Below the pieces are notes generated by a model that was not told the DNA's origin, ran no database searches, and saw nothing but the letters and a program-made list of their open reading frames with translations. Source: Prorocentrum cordatum (Eukaryota; Sar; Dinophyceae; Prorocentrales; Prorocentraceae). Taken from it: 64,000 nt of DNA. A program made the translations under genes and the position numbers. Shown here one piece after another: positions 23,401 through 33,302 of the stretch (positions within the stretch are counted from its first letter, which is position 1; each line of letters opens with the position of its first letter). The stretch lies in assembly GCA_963575745.1 (NCBI GenBank), contig CAUYUJ010014186.1, positions 365,543-429,542 of the forward strand, given 5' to 3'.

Positions 23401-23882
23401 GACCTGGGCGGGGTGTTCTAGATTGCTCCCTGGGGCACTCTTTGGCCCACTGTATCGTCGACAAGGGAGGAGCAGCTGCCTATTTTCTTTTGCACCACGC
23501 GTGGAGCGTGCTCCTCCACGCGGTGCCACTTGCTCGGGAAGGAGTGCCCGCAGCGACATCTGTCGGACGCTCCCACGATTTTGCGCAGAATTGATTCTGG
23601 CTTGTGTCCTCACCACCGTGACCCCAACTCCACGGTGAGTGAAAGTTCGAGGCGCGGGGTCAGTTTTTTCTGTTATGCTGCTCAGCAACCCCCGCCCCGT
23701 GACGTTAGCATGCCCGCGCCAGTGTCTGGTTCGCTACCTACTCCAGGAATGCCGGCGCTCCAGGCGCGGACGTTGGCCCGAGAGGCGGCGGCCGCAGCAA
23801 GGCCTGCACTTTAGTCTTACGCAAGCCAAGCAGTTTGGCTCTGTTTTGGTTCAATCGTTCAGGCCAGCGGGATCGCTGACGA

Positions 23883-23990
23883 TCCTCCTCCTCCTCCTCA
23901 CTCCTCCTCCTCCTCCTCCTCCTCCTCCTCCTCCTCCTCCTCCTCCTTCTCCCCCCTCTCCTCCTCCTCCCCCCTCTTCTCCGCCTTCCC
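23883..23990 (+). repeat. (CCT)n array between LINE 2 and the DIRS element
   Basis: About 20 CTC units followed by imperfect CCT-rich sequence. It precedes the left end of the DIRS element by about 130 bp. Confidence 0.95.
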
Positions 23991-24123
23991 CCGATGTCCC
24001 TTCCAGCGTGTGGCGATCCTGGCTTGTCTGGCGGTGTTCCGTTTCACGTCCCGGCGCCAATCTTGCAGCGTCAATTCACGTCGCGCTGGGCGGGACCCCC
24101 CCCCTCGCCTCCCTCCCTCTATT

Positions 24124-24558
24124 GGGCAGTAATAACTTGTTATTGCAAGTCATAAGTCGACGCCCCCAGGCGGGAGTGTCCCGCCGTCGGCGCACCGCGC
24201 GATGGCGGGCGCCCGCATGTCCACCCGCCACGCGCCGCCGCTACGTCGGGCGGGCCAGGCCCCGCGCGGGCATGCTGGCGTGCCGCGCGGCCGTGCGTCG
24301 GGGTCCTTCCTCCCTCCGCTCCTCCGTGCACGGTCGCGATGTCTCCTCTTTGCCGCCTGGCCGCGGGGCGGGATATCAAGTGCCCGGTCATGTCTGCAGC
24401 GCCCCACCTGCCTAGTGTGCACTCTTAAGGTGGGGCGGCTGGCCGGGGTGTGGTCCTCTGTCTGCCAGCGCGCGGCTCTGGACCAACCCTGGGGGCGACG
24501 CGCGGGGCGTCCGTTCGCCAGAGTGCGTCGGACGCGACCGCGGTCGCGCTTCTTTTCT
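24124..24558 (+). repeat. Split direct repeat A1 (left terminus)
   Basis: 435 bp, collinear without indels with A2 (offset 8722 bp). Nine substitutions by my count, eight of them transitions. It begins GGGCAGTAATAACTTG and ends GGTCGCGCTTCTTTTCT. Left flank is CCTCCCTCTATT, a pyrimidine-rich target. Confidence 0.95.
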
Positions 24559-24560
24559 GG

Positions 24561-24965
24561 CCCAGTGTGGCCCCTCGTGGGTGTCGTTGTCTAGGGCTTT
24601 TCCCTGCGGGTCCTGTGTCCCTTGGTTCACCTCGGGCCAACACCGCTGGTCCTTGGTGACCTACGCGTTGTTTCTCCACCCTGGCGGAGTCTGTTTCACG
24701 GCCCTGAGGGGTCACGGCATTGCTATCAAGCCCAGAGTGGCCTCTTACGTCGGCCCAGCGTGACCAACGTACCCATAGGGTCCCCCCTCGCGGGTCCAGA
24801 GCGACCCTCGTCTGGCGGCCCAGAGTGGCCATTCAGTAGCAGGGCAGCCGATGCCAGCCCGCGTGTCTGGCGGCCCTAGAGCCGCCAATCTTCGATCGGG
24901 CGGCCGTCGCGGCTTGCCTGACTGCCAGCCGACCCGCGCGTCTCGCTTGGAGGCCCATAGTGGCC
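24561..24965 (+). repeat. Leader with degenerate CCCAGAGTGGCC words
   Basis: CCCAGTGTGGCC (24561), CCCAGAGTGGCC (24731), CCCAGCGTGACC (24755), CCCAGAGTGGCC (24818) and CCCATAGTGGCC (24949) occur in the same orientation in the leader. They could be promoter or RNA-binding repeats of the element; function is unknown. Confidence 0.5.
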
Positions 24966-25035
24966 AATCGTTGCAAACGTTTCTTTCGCATTCCCAGTAA
25001 ACAGTCGAGCGCGAGACTCGCAGCGCGCCAGACTC

Positions 25036-25126
25036 GCAGCGCAAAGGCAGCGAACTCCCGCCGTCGGTCGACGGTTTTTGCTCTGGCTGCCGCAGGTTCG
25101 CAGCGGCTCCGAATGTCGGGTGAAGT
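25036..25126 (+). repeat. Permuted fragment of the recombinase ORF in the leader
   Basis: 25036-25086 matches 31592-31643 (GGCAGCGAACTCCCGCCGTC) and 25087-25126 matches 31536-31575 (CCGCAGGTTCGCAGCGG). The two blocks are adjacent here but in the opposite order from the recombinase gene, where they are 16 bp apart. This is what a tandem-duplication junction of that segment would look like. Confidence 0.85.
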
Positions 25127-25148
25127 CAGCGGCTTCTGCTTGCTTGCG

Positions 25149-25649
25149 ATGGCGGAGCAGTCTGCGCTGGCGGCGCTCGCGCCGTTCGAGGCGAAAACAG
25201 AAAGGGGCTCCTTGGTGCGCGCCGCATCCCGCGCGCGGGTCGCGCACGCAGACACAGTGTTGTCGCAGGCGCGCGAGCGGCTTCGCTACCTGCTGGTTAA
25301 GGGGGCGGGCCCCAGGCTGCAGGGGCGAGCGCCAAGGGGCCCGCCCCTAGTAATGCCAGCACCACCTGCCAACGAGAGCTGCTGGTCGCCAGTCCTACTC
25401 GGAGCAGTCGGCCCTCGGTTAGTAAGGCTGGAGCAGGTGCGGGCTGAACTGCGCTTCGCCCAGGCCCAATGCGCACCGCGTTTGCCGCGCGACGTCTGCC
25501 ATGTCATAGTGGGCTACGCTAAGCCCCAGATCGTCTCTGCGCCCGTGATGCGCTACCGTCTAATGGACGATCCAGACAGCGGCGATGAAGCGCACTTCCG
25601 CCGGGTAAAGCTGCGAGTGCGCCCGCCAGCGCGGGTCGCGGGCGCCTAG
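25149..25649 (+). CDS. Small ORF of the DIRS element, unknown function
   Basis: 166 codons from the Met of MAEQSALAALAPFEAK. The N-terminal half is basic and helical (AHADTVLSQARERLRYLL); the C-terminal part ends with a charged segment (MRYRLMDDPDSGDEAHFRR). No family is recognised. It precedes the gag-like ORF by 660 bp. The frame is also open upstream into the permuted fragment, so the start is a choice. It could be an accessory protein of the element or a chance ORF in GC-rich DNA. Confidence 0.35.
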   Translation: MAEQSALAALAPFEAKTERGSLVRAASRARVAHADTVLSQARERLRYLLVKGAGPRLQGRAPRGPPLVMPAPPANESCWSPVLLGAVGPRLVRLEQVRAELRFAQAQCAPRLPRDVCHVIVGYAKPQIVSAPVMRYRLMDDPDSGDEAHFRRVKLRVRPPARVAGA

Positions 25650-26309
25650 GGCGGCGCGCGCGACCACAGCGCTTTTAACAAACGCGCGCGCCCGTGCCGC
25701 GCGTGTCGTCCCAGTGTGGATTTGCGCGCTCCCTCCCGCGACTGGAGGCCGCATAAGGGTCGCTGCAGGTGCCGTCAACGCAGCCCGCCTCATGTCGCGA
25801 GACGTGTCACATTGGCCCTTTTGTGTGTTCTTACAGTCGCGTGCGCGGGCGGCGGGAGCATCCAGCCCCCCAGCGCGATCGCAGCAGATCGTCGCCACGG
25901 AGGCGCATATTTGCCGCAGGGCCCTCAGGCAGCCCCTCGATGGAGCTGACGGCCACGGTGCCGCTTGGGCCGTGCGCACGAAGCGCGAGGATCGACCAGC
26001 TGGCCAGCGCCCGCCCGCCCGGTAAGACGCGTGACCCGCGCTCACGGCCATAAGCGGACCAGGTTTCCGCAGGCATCTCGCGTTGCGTTCCCGGCGCCGC
26101 CGTTCCTCCCCCGCGTTCGGGGTGCGCGCGTTCGTTTTGCGTCTGCGAGGCGGCGGACCAGGTACCTGCAGGCACCTCGCTCGTGTTGCTACCGGCGTCG
26201 CCGTCTTTCTGTGCGCGCGTTGAGTGCGCTGCGTTGCAGTCGGCCCGCCGCGTGTTCCCCGCGCGTGCGAGCAGTGCGACGCTGGTGTTTTCTGGCTTCT
26301 TTGTTCGTG

Positions 26310-26654
26310 ATGGCGGACGGACCGCTGCTGAGCTTTCTGCGCCAAGACCCCGTGTTCGGGGCAGAATGGTCGGACATCGAATACAAGGCTGCCATTGACT
26401 GCCTAGGCGCTAATAAGCTGCTGACGCCGGCACAGCCGGCGAACATTCGGCTAGAAGAGCTGTCAGGCTCGGAGGGCCTGCCAGTGGGTGTGAAAGGCGT
26501 GCTCCGCCGCGCGCTGGAGCGCGCCGCAACTGCGGGTAAGCAGGTAGCGTGCGCGAGCGCGCCCGGCGAGCCCCCCTGGTCTGCGCGCTCGCATCGGGGC
26601 GGAGGCCAATGTGGAAATGGCCGCCCCCGTACACCACGTAGACGTGGGCGCTGA
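26310..26654 (+). CDS. Gag-like ORF, first part
   Basis: Starts MADGPLLSFLRQDPVFG and continues with the helical block LGANKLLTPAQPANIRLEEL and GVKGVLRRALERAATAGK, a compact five-helix pattern resembling SAM/death-like folds. After AGK the frame becomes Arg/Pro-rich and unconvincing. A GTAAGC at 26536 and an AG at 26739 would join it in phase to the next ORF as a 204-nt intron, but a frameshift is an equally good explanation. Position before RT fits Gag of YR retrotransposons. Confidence 0.45.
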   Translation: MADGPLLSFLRQDPVFGAEWSDIEYKAAIDCLGANKLLTPAQPANIRLEELSGSEGLPVGVKGVLRRALERAATAGKQVACASAPGEPPWSARSHRGGGQCGNGRPRTPRRRGR

Positions 26655-26714
26655 GTTGGCGACGATTACGTTGAACGGCCTCAGCCAGACGATCTGGCCG
26701 AGGCGCGCCCTCAC

Positions 26715-27659
26715 GTGAGCGCGCCAGCGGCGGTGACAGCGGTCGCTGCCTTGCACAGGAGCGAGAAATGTGATTGGATGGCTGCCGAGGTCGTACGCGC
26801 GAGAAAGAGGGGCTGCGCGAATCGTTTCGTTTACTCTGATTTGCGCGGCTTTCTCCCGACCTGGGCTGCGAGCGCCCGCGGGGTCGACGACGCAGACGCC
26901 AACGGAATGACGGCTGAGTGCGGCAGTGAAGGTCAGCGCGCGTTGTCGTGGGCCGAGTTTCACCTCGCCTACGACGCATGGGCGATTGCGGCTGCTGCCA
27001 CTAAGCAGCTATCTTACGCGCGCTGCTTGGAGCATAAGCGATTTGTGCTCCAGGTCCGCGACGTGCCAGCGCGCGCGCGCGTAGCGGCGCGCGCACCCGT
27101 TGCCTTTCGCGAGGTGGCCTTGGAAGCTCCGCTCGCGGGCCGCAAGGCGGGGCTTGGGCTCCTGTGCGACAAAATCGTCCGCAAGAGCTGGGCCGAGCAC
27201 TCGCGACAGAGCGGCGTCGAGAAGTTCAATATTGAGGAGGCCTCGAAAGGGCTCGACGCGTTGTCCCTGCGGTCTGCCGAGAACGAGTTCGACCGCGCAG
27301 CCAAGGTCGCCCGCGCGTGCCAGGGGCGTCGCGCGTCGCGCGTGACAGTTGCGTTTGCAGGCGCAGGGGCAGGCCGCCCAGGCCACGCCCGCGGGCAACG
27401 GCCGCGGCAGTGGCCGCGCCGCGCCGAACAAGGGCGCGGCGGAGACGCGGTCTTCGCATTCCGGTGCGTCCTGGCACAGCGGCGGCTGGGGCCGATCTAC
27501 GTGGAAGACGGGCGCGTGGGGCAGCCCGCCCCGGCCCGCGAAATGGGCCAAGAAGTAGGGGGGCGCTTGACGCCCCCGTTTCGCGGCGCCCTCGCAATGT
27601 TTGCGCGGTCGCGCCGTTCGCTCCGCGGCCGCGCGCGCGGCAGGCGCTGCTGCAGATAA
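26715..27659 (+). CDS. Gag-like ORF, second part
   Basis: Open frame without an early ATG (first codon GTG). The convincing part is about residues 15-200: SDLRGFLPTWAAS, ALSWAEFHLAYDAW, YARCLEHKRFVLQVRD and KFNIEEASKGLDALSLRS. After that it is Gly/Arg/Pro-rich, as in nucleic-acid-binding Gag tails. No zinc knuckle is seen. It is probably the C-terminal part of the Gag-like protein begun at 26310, joined by splicing or separated by an indel. Confidence 0.45.
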   Translation: MSAPAAVTAVAALHRSEKCDWMAAEVVRARKRGCANRFVYSDLRGFLPTWAASARGVDDADANGMTAECGSEGQRALSWAEFHLAYDAWAIAAAATKQLSYARCLEHKRFVLQVRDVPARARVAARAPVAFREVALEAPLAGRKAGLGLLCDKIVRKSWAEHSRQSGVEKFNIEEASKGLDALSLRSAENEFDRAAKVARACQGRRASRVTVAFAGAGAGRPGHARGQRPRQWPRRAEQGRGGDAVFAFRCVLAQRRLGPIYVEDGRVGQPAPAREMGQEVGGRLTPPFRGALAMFARSRRSLRGRARGRRCCR

Positions 27660-28199
27660 CGCAGGCGGTGCCCGTGACCTGCGTGGCTTTCCTGCCTGGC
27701 GCAGCGCGCCGGCCTCGCGCTGAGGCATTTTGACGCATTCGACTGCGGTTGCATTCCTATGAAGAGTGGGCTATTCGCGCGCGGCCCGTCCCAATGCACG
27801 TAGCGTTCCTGGTCGCGCGCATGGCGCGGCGCGCGGCGTTGCGCGCAGGTCTGGTCTCGCCTTATCCGTGGTGGGTGCGCCCGTGGAAGGCGTACAAGCA
27901 TCCCGCAGAGGCCAGGGCTTCTCGTGCGAGGCCCTGCTCGGCTTGGGGGTGCGCTACCCATGCTCTCGCGCCCTCGTCTTGCCCACGCGCATTGGTGGAG
28001 TGTGGCGGGTGGCGTCGGTTGCCGCCGCAAACGCGCGCATCGGCGGTGTCGCGCCTGTCGTGGAGTCAGCGGCGGCAGAGTTTTGTTGCAAGAGAGGGCG
28101 CGCAGGGGCTCACGGTTGCGCAGTCTTCGCACTCTTGTATTATGGTGGTGCGGCCACAACGGTCAAGCATCATACCGGCGCCGCCGCCGCCGCCGAAAC

Positions 28200-29870
28200 G
28201 ACGCTGCACGGCGAAGGGCGCGCCGCCCGCACCGGCGCCGCCGGCGCGGGGCGGCGCAAAGTGCGCCCTCAAGCGCGACTTCATACGTCAGGCCCAAGGC
28301 AGGACATGCGAATTTGAAAAGAAGATCACGTTGGCGACAGACGTCTCAGACGCGGCGCGCTGGATCAGCGAGCGCACGCCCGGCGCGGCCCGGCGAGCGC
28401 GCGAAGAAGCCGTTTGGCGCATGGAAACTCGGGCCCGCCAGCTCGAGCAGAGTGGCGCCATCGAGGCATGGTACCGCGGCGCAGACGAAGGCGTTCGCGG
28501 GGTCGCCTGGTATGTCAACGGGCCGCTGCTTGCAGCGTTGGCGGCCAGCATTGGACACATTGATCGCGAATGCGTGGAGTTCTTTCGTCAGGCGTGCCCA
28601 CGTGCCGCCGTCGTTTGCCATCGCACGCCCGTCGCGCGCGATGGGGGCGCCCCTGCTGGGTGAATTGCCGGTGTCGGGCATTGGCGCGCCTGCTACATTT
28701 CCGCAAGAGAAGTCCACCGAGGTTCTTTTAAAAGGCGCCCGGGCGGCAAACAAGCGTCTGCTCGCGCGTTTACGCTCCGACCCCAACGCGCAAGAGTTGT
28801 GGGACCTCACGGATAAAGTTTTCCGACTATGGAGGATGCGAGCGCCCGGGGGTCTGTCAGACCTCGACTTGGGCAGTATCATTATGGTGCCCCGCTTCGG
28901 GGTAGCACCGGGTGTCAGGAGCGACGGCGCCCGCAAGGCGCGCGCGCGCGCCCGCGCGAAGCGTTGTTTAAAATTTGTCGTGCGCGCACTTCGCGGCAGG
29001 TTCGCGTGGTGGACGATTGCTCCACTGCCGGCGTCAACGCCGCAACGCGTCCACGTGAGCATATGTGGCACGAGACAATTGATCACCTATACCTGCTTTG
29101 CCGACTATTTACTGGAACGGTGGCCGCTGCGTCGCGAGGGCGCAAGGGCCACGCGCGCCCGGGTTGCAGGCATCCTCTGTGCCGCGCTTGTTTAAGCTCG
29201 ACATCGACGCCGCCTTCCGGAGGCTTCCGCTGCGACCTGAGCATCGGGCTTTGATTAGGGCCATATTCCGTTACAAGGATGAGGTCACGGCGCATGCTCA
29301 TTGCGCGTGCCCATTTCGGGCAGGCGCGTCGTCCGCTCTCGGCACACACCGCGTCGCACTTGTCCCCCGCGCAGTTGCAAGCGTTCATAACTGGGAACGC
29401 GTTGGCGCCCTCATATGCGCGATTCTACGCCGTGTACTCCACGCGGCGATCCTTCGTTGCGTGGACGATATGTTCGGCGCCGAAAGGTGGGCCGAGGCGC
29501 GGGGTGTCACGCGAGCCGGCCGATCGGTCGCCGTCGCGCGCCGCGCGGCAGGTCGAACACCTGCTGGATTGCATCGCGCGCATCGTAAGATGCTCATTGG
29601 GCCGGTCCGCGCTGGCAGACGAGAAGATTTCCTGTGATGTCCCGCTCGGTATCCTGGGACTTCGCGTCGACCTCTCATCGGAGGGGATGTCGTGCGTTCC
29701 GCTGCCCGACAAGATCGCTAAGTGGACAGCACGTATCACGTTTGCACTCGATTCGGGCATCTTACGCGCAGGCGTGGACCCAGTTTGCGGCCCGCCACGC
29801 AGCGTCGCGGCGCGCGCGGCCAGGTGGCGCGAGCAAACTCGCGGGCGCACTGGCCTGGGCATCCGGTAAC
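28200..29870 (+). pseudogene. DIRS reverse transcriptase, multiply frameshifted
   Basis: DIRS-type RT landmarks occur in the correct order but in changing frames: GAPLLGELPVSGIGAP (28645-28700), DLDLGSIIMVPRFGV (28860-28905), VVDDCSTAGVNAATR (29008-29055), motif A KLDIDAAFRRLPL (29196-29235), CPFRAGASSALG (29310-29345), motif C RCVDDMFGAE (29457-29486), LGILGLRVDL (29645-29675) and KLAGALAWASGNMFNRAGR (29838-29890). At least six frame changes separate them. Catalytic Asp residues of motifs A and C are kept. Upstream, helical sequence (ECVEFFRQACPRA) matches the linker that usually precedes RT in this group. Confidence 0.85.
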
Positions 29871-29994
29871 ATGTTCAACCGCGCGGGGCGCGCCATGCTC
29901 AGGTGTGTTTTTCTGTACCGTGCGCCGGCAGCGCACCCATTTGCCACGCCCACGTTGCGGCAGGCCGACCTACGCCCAGGCACATCGCGGCTCT

Positions 29995-30659
29995 CCCGAC
30001 ATGCCGCAAGCGCTACGGCTAGTGCTGCGGTGGTGGTTGATCGTGTTGGGCGGCGAGCTGGCACAGTCACGAAGGTGGTGCGACGAAGCGGCGGGCCCCG
30101 TGGCCCATCTGTTCTGCGACGCAGCCAGCCGCCCGCCCATGGCGGCCGCCGTACTGTTCGTTGACAACGAATGCTACTGGACGTGCGTGCCACCTGCCGC
30201 CCGGCACGGCTGCGCAGGTCAGCGTCAGTTTTGGTCGCGACGCGCGCGCACGCGTGCGCCAGGATCTTGAAGGCGCTCCAACCCAGGGAAGATAATCAAA
30301 TCATGGGCTTGGAAATGCTGAGCATTGCCCTGGGCTTGTGCTCGTTTGAACACTTGCTCCGCCGTCGGCGCGTCGTAATCTGGTCTGACAACACAGGCGC
30401 GCAGGCCGCCGCCGGCAGCGGCGCCGCGCGCGCGTTCGATCACTCTTGTCTCGCACACGGCCTCTGGGTCAAGATTGCGCAATTGCGGTGTCTAGCACGT
30501 GTGGGGCGGGTGCCGACAGACGAAAATATCGCAGATGATCTGTCCAGGTGTGAGTTCGGGCTGCTGCGGCAGCTCGGTGCAGTGCGAATTGATCCGCACC
30601 TGGACGAGGCGTTCTGCACGCCAGCGTCATGGACGTCGATGCTCATCCCGACAAGGTGA
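29995..30659 (+). pseudogene. DIRS RNase H domain
   Basis: RNase H acids are AHLFCDAAS (first Asp, near 30110), IMGLEMLSIALGL (Glu, near 30310), VIWSDNTGAQ (Asp, near 30385) and DENIADDLSRCEF (Asp, near 30530). The last motif (N-I-A-D-x-L-S-R) is typical of Ty3 and DIRS RNase H. The first Asp lies in a different frame from the other three, so the domain is broken at about 30170. It follows RT directly, as expected. Confidence 0.85.
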
Positions 30660-30806
30660 GCCAGCGCCCGCAGCACGGCTACGCTGCGAGGCAGCCGAAA
30701 TTCGGCGCCAGCTATCGGGTATCTCGCGGCGCGCGCCACGGTTGACGCGCGCGCCACTCAGCAGGGGCTCACACCGCAAGGTCCACGCGACCTATTCTGT
30801 ATCATT

Positions 30807-32482
30807 ATGTCTCACGACGATTTCGCCGCTCAGCTGAGCAATGTTCTGCCCAGAGCGTCACGTGCTGATATCGACGCGGTTTGCTCTTGCCTGCGGTTTA
30901 AAGCGATGACGCGCTTGCAGCACCTCGAGGGTGCGCTGTTCGATGACTTTCTGGGTCGTGAACGCCTTTCTGTCACCGCAGCGACAGCAGTGCGAGAGCT
31001 GCTGGCACGCCCGCAAGGTGGCGTGCATCGCGGGCGCGCGGGTCGTGCGCGCGCGCCGCGCGTATTCTTAAGGACGATGGGCGAACGCCAGGCCCAGCGG
31101 TGGCGAGGCGGCGCGGGCGCGCCCGTCGAGTCAAGGCTCTGCGAGCTAGGCTTTTTTCATCGTCCTCTTCCTCGAGTGTGCGGTTATGGGCGCCCCGCGT
31201 GGTCCGTCGCAGACCGCCTTTCTCCGCGCGTTGCACGCGCGCGGCGTCTTCGCGCGCGGCCGCGCGCGCAGGGCGTCCCAGGGCCGGCGCCGCCACCGGG
31301 GCCTCCACCCGCGATGCTAACGGCCCGTCGGCGGCGCAGCCGCAGCTCGGCAGCGGACCCAGTGGCAGCGGTACGCCGTGCGCTACGTACGGCAACGGAA
31401 GGTTTCGAGCGTCAGATGGGCGATCCGCGTTGCGAGATCGCGAAGGCTGCCGCAGCCGTCACGTCGCCCGAGGCGGGGCGGGCGTGGGCCCAGGTTGCCC
31501 GTAACAGCGCCCTGCTCGGATCGTGCCCACGGTCACTACCGCAGGTTCGCAGCGGCTTCGAATGTTGGGTGAAGTTCGCGCGCGACGTTGTGCAGCGCAA
31601 AGGCAGCGAACTCCCGCCGTCGGTCGACGGTCTTTTGCTCTGGCCTACGACGTTCAGGTGTCGCGCGACGTTCTGCAATTACCTTTCGCATTTGAAGAAG
31701 GCATGCCACGTCGCGCGCGTGGCAGACGCAGCGCCCACGCGCGCGTCGCTGGCCGGCGCCGAGCTGGCTATCGAGAAGCGTTTGGGTTGGTCGGCACGAC
31801 CCCGCATGGCGGTCCGGATGCACGTGCTGGAACAGCTACTGGAACGCCCAGGCGCGTTGCCAGAGGGATCCGGGCTGGGTCTCCTCCTTTCGTGACCGCG
31901 TGCGCGTTTCTACTTCGCCTCCCGTCGGAAGCGCTGGTCATCCAACGGGCCGCCTCGCTCGACGACGCGTCGCATTTACGCGCGGGCCTTTTCATCAGCG
32001 AAGAGGCGGCCGTCTTATCGCTCGCCAGACGGAAGAACCGGGAAAGACGGACACCTATTGTGCGCAATTGCTGGTGTCAGCGCTCACGCGCCACGTGCCC
32101 CGTACACGCTCTCGGCGCGCGGTTCAACTCGCAGTCCGTTGGAGAGGCCCCGTGGGCGGGCTGGTGCGCCACGGGTGTACGTAACGCGCTGCGGTCGGCA
32201 CTGCGTCGCACGGGGGTAGTTAACGCCGACGCCTACGGCGCCCACTCGTTCCGTCGGGGCCACGCCCAAGACATTGTTGAGTTCGGCGGCCGAGTCACCG
32301 ACATCCTGAAGGCAGGTGACTGGCAGATGCCAGCTTGGATGCGCTATCTTGACGTTGAGAAGATGGAGCGCCAGGCCGTCGCCGAGGCGCATTTCGGCGC
32401 GTCGCCCAGTGACGACGAGGGTGGGGGTTCGGACCCCCCCGGCGTCCAGCGACGTCATTCCACGCTTGGTCGGTGCAAGTAA
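30807..32482 (+). pseudogene. DIRS tyrosine recombinase, one frameshift
   Basis: The first frame (30807-31895) starts MSHDDFAAQLSNVLPRAS, has a Pro/Arg-rich linker, and then the core-binding domain (SGFECWVKFARDVV, FCNYLSHLKKACHVA). Near 31850-31890 the protein passes to the frame ending at 32482, which has the catalytic domain: first Arg in FLLRLPSEAL (31916-31918), His-x-x-Arg in AHSFRRGH (32243-32254), GDWQMPAWMRYLD with Trp and the nucleophilic Tyr (32345-32347). All catalytic positions are kept. The enzyme would integrate the circular cDNA. Without the single frame change it would be about 540 residues. Alternative: an unrecognised short intron at the break. Confidence 0.88.
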
Positions 32483-32662
32483 CGTCGCGCCAGGCCCCTT
32501 CGCACGCTCGTTCTCCCTCGTTCGGTCCATCGGTCGCTCTCTCGCGGGCCACGCGTCTGCGGCCGTCTCTCTGCCTGGCATTGGGTGGCAGCGTGCCTGC
32601 GGGTGCCGCAGGCCCGCTGTGTTGGGCAGCGCTCGGCCTCAGCCCCATGGGTCCGTGGCAGT

Positions 32663-32846
32663 GGGTATGGTACCCATGTGCTTCGGCCTGCGCCCTGGTG
32701 CGCCAGCCGCCTGTGTCGTTTGACGCGGTGGGCTGGCGTGTCGGCTGTTGGCGCACGGCCGCGGCCTCGCCCAACGTTGTTTGGGTGCCGTATTCCCCCC
32801 TCTGGGTGGCATCGCGGTCGAACGTCGCCGCGAAGGAGACTTATGG
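32663..32846 (+). repeat. Split direct repeat B1
   Basis: 184 bp, collinear with B2 (offset 640 bp) with three transitions and no indels. Its end CGAAGGAGACTTATGG fuses to the first base of A2, reproducing the junction expected in a circular intermediate. Confidence 0.95.
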
Positions 32847-33280
32847 GGCAGTAATTACTTGTTATTGCAAGTCATAAGTCGACGCCCCCAGGCGGGAGTG
32901 CCCCGCCGTCGGCGCACCGCGCGATGGCGGGCGCCCGCATGTCCACCCGCCACGCGCCGCCGCTACGTCGGGCGGGCCAGGCCCCGCGCGGGCATGCTGG
33001 CGTGCCGCGCGGCCGTGCGTCGGGGTCCTTCCCCCCTCCGCTCCTCCGTGCACGGTCGTGATGTCTCCTCTTTGCCGCCTGGCCGCGGGGCGGGATATCA
33101 AGTACCCGGTCATGTCTGCAGCGCCCCACCTGCCTAGCGTGCACTCTTAAGGTGGGGCGGCTGGCCGGGGTGCGGTCCTCTGTCTGCCAGTGTGCGGCTC
33201 TGGACCAACCCTGGGGGCGACGCGCGGGGCGTCCGTTCGCCAGAGTGCGTCGGACGCGACCGCGGTCGCGCTTCTTTTCT
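32846..33280 (+). repeat. Split direct repeat A2
   Basis: 435 bp copy of A1 located inside the 3' end, directly after B1. A 22-bp CCACC-rich spacer (33281-33302) separates it from B2. Confidence 0.95.
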
Positions 33281-33302
33281 CCCACCCACCACCCTCGAGG
33301 GG

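Larger units (their letters stand above)
21060..23640 (+). mobile_element. LINE 2: 5'-truncated non-LTR retrotransposon
   Basis: Plus-strand LINE of the same general family as LINE 1, but lacking ORF1, the endonuclease and the N-terminal RT. Visible in order are RT motif B (about 21270), YVDD (21361-21372), thumb/connection, CCHC finger (about 22400-22450), RNase H (22600-23110) and a C-terminal Cys segment (about 23280-23350). It contains an in-frame stop at 21397 and frameshifts, two of which fall in A7 and T7 runs. The 5' boundary is approximate; the element lies between CCT-rich DNA on both sides. Confidence 0.88.
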
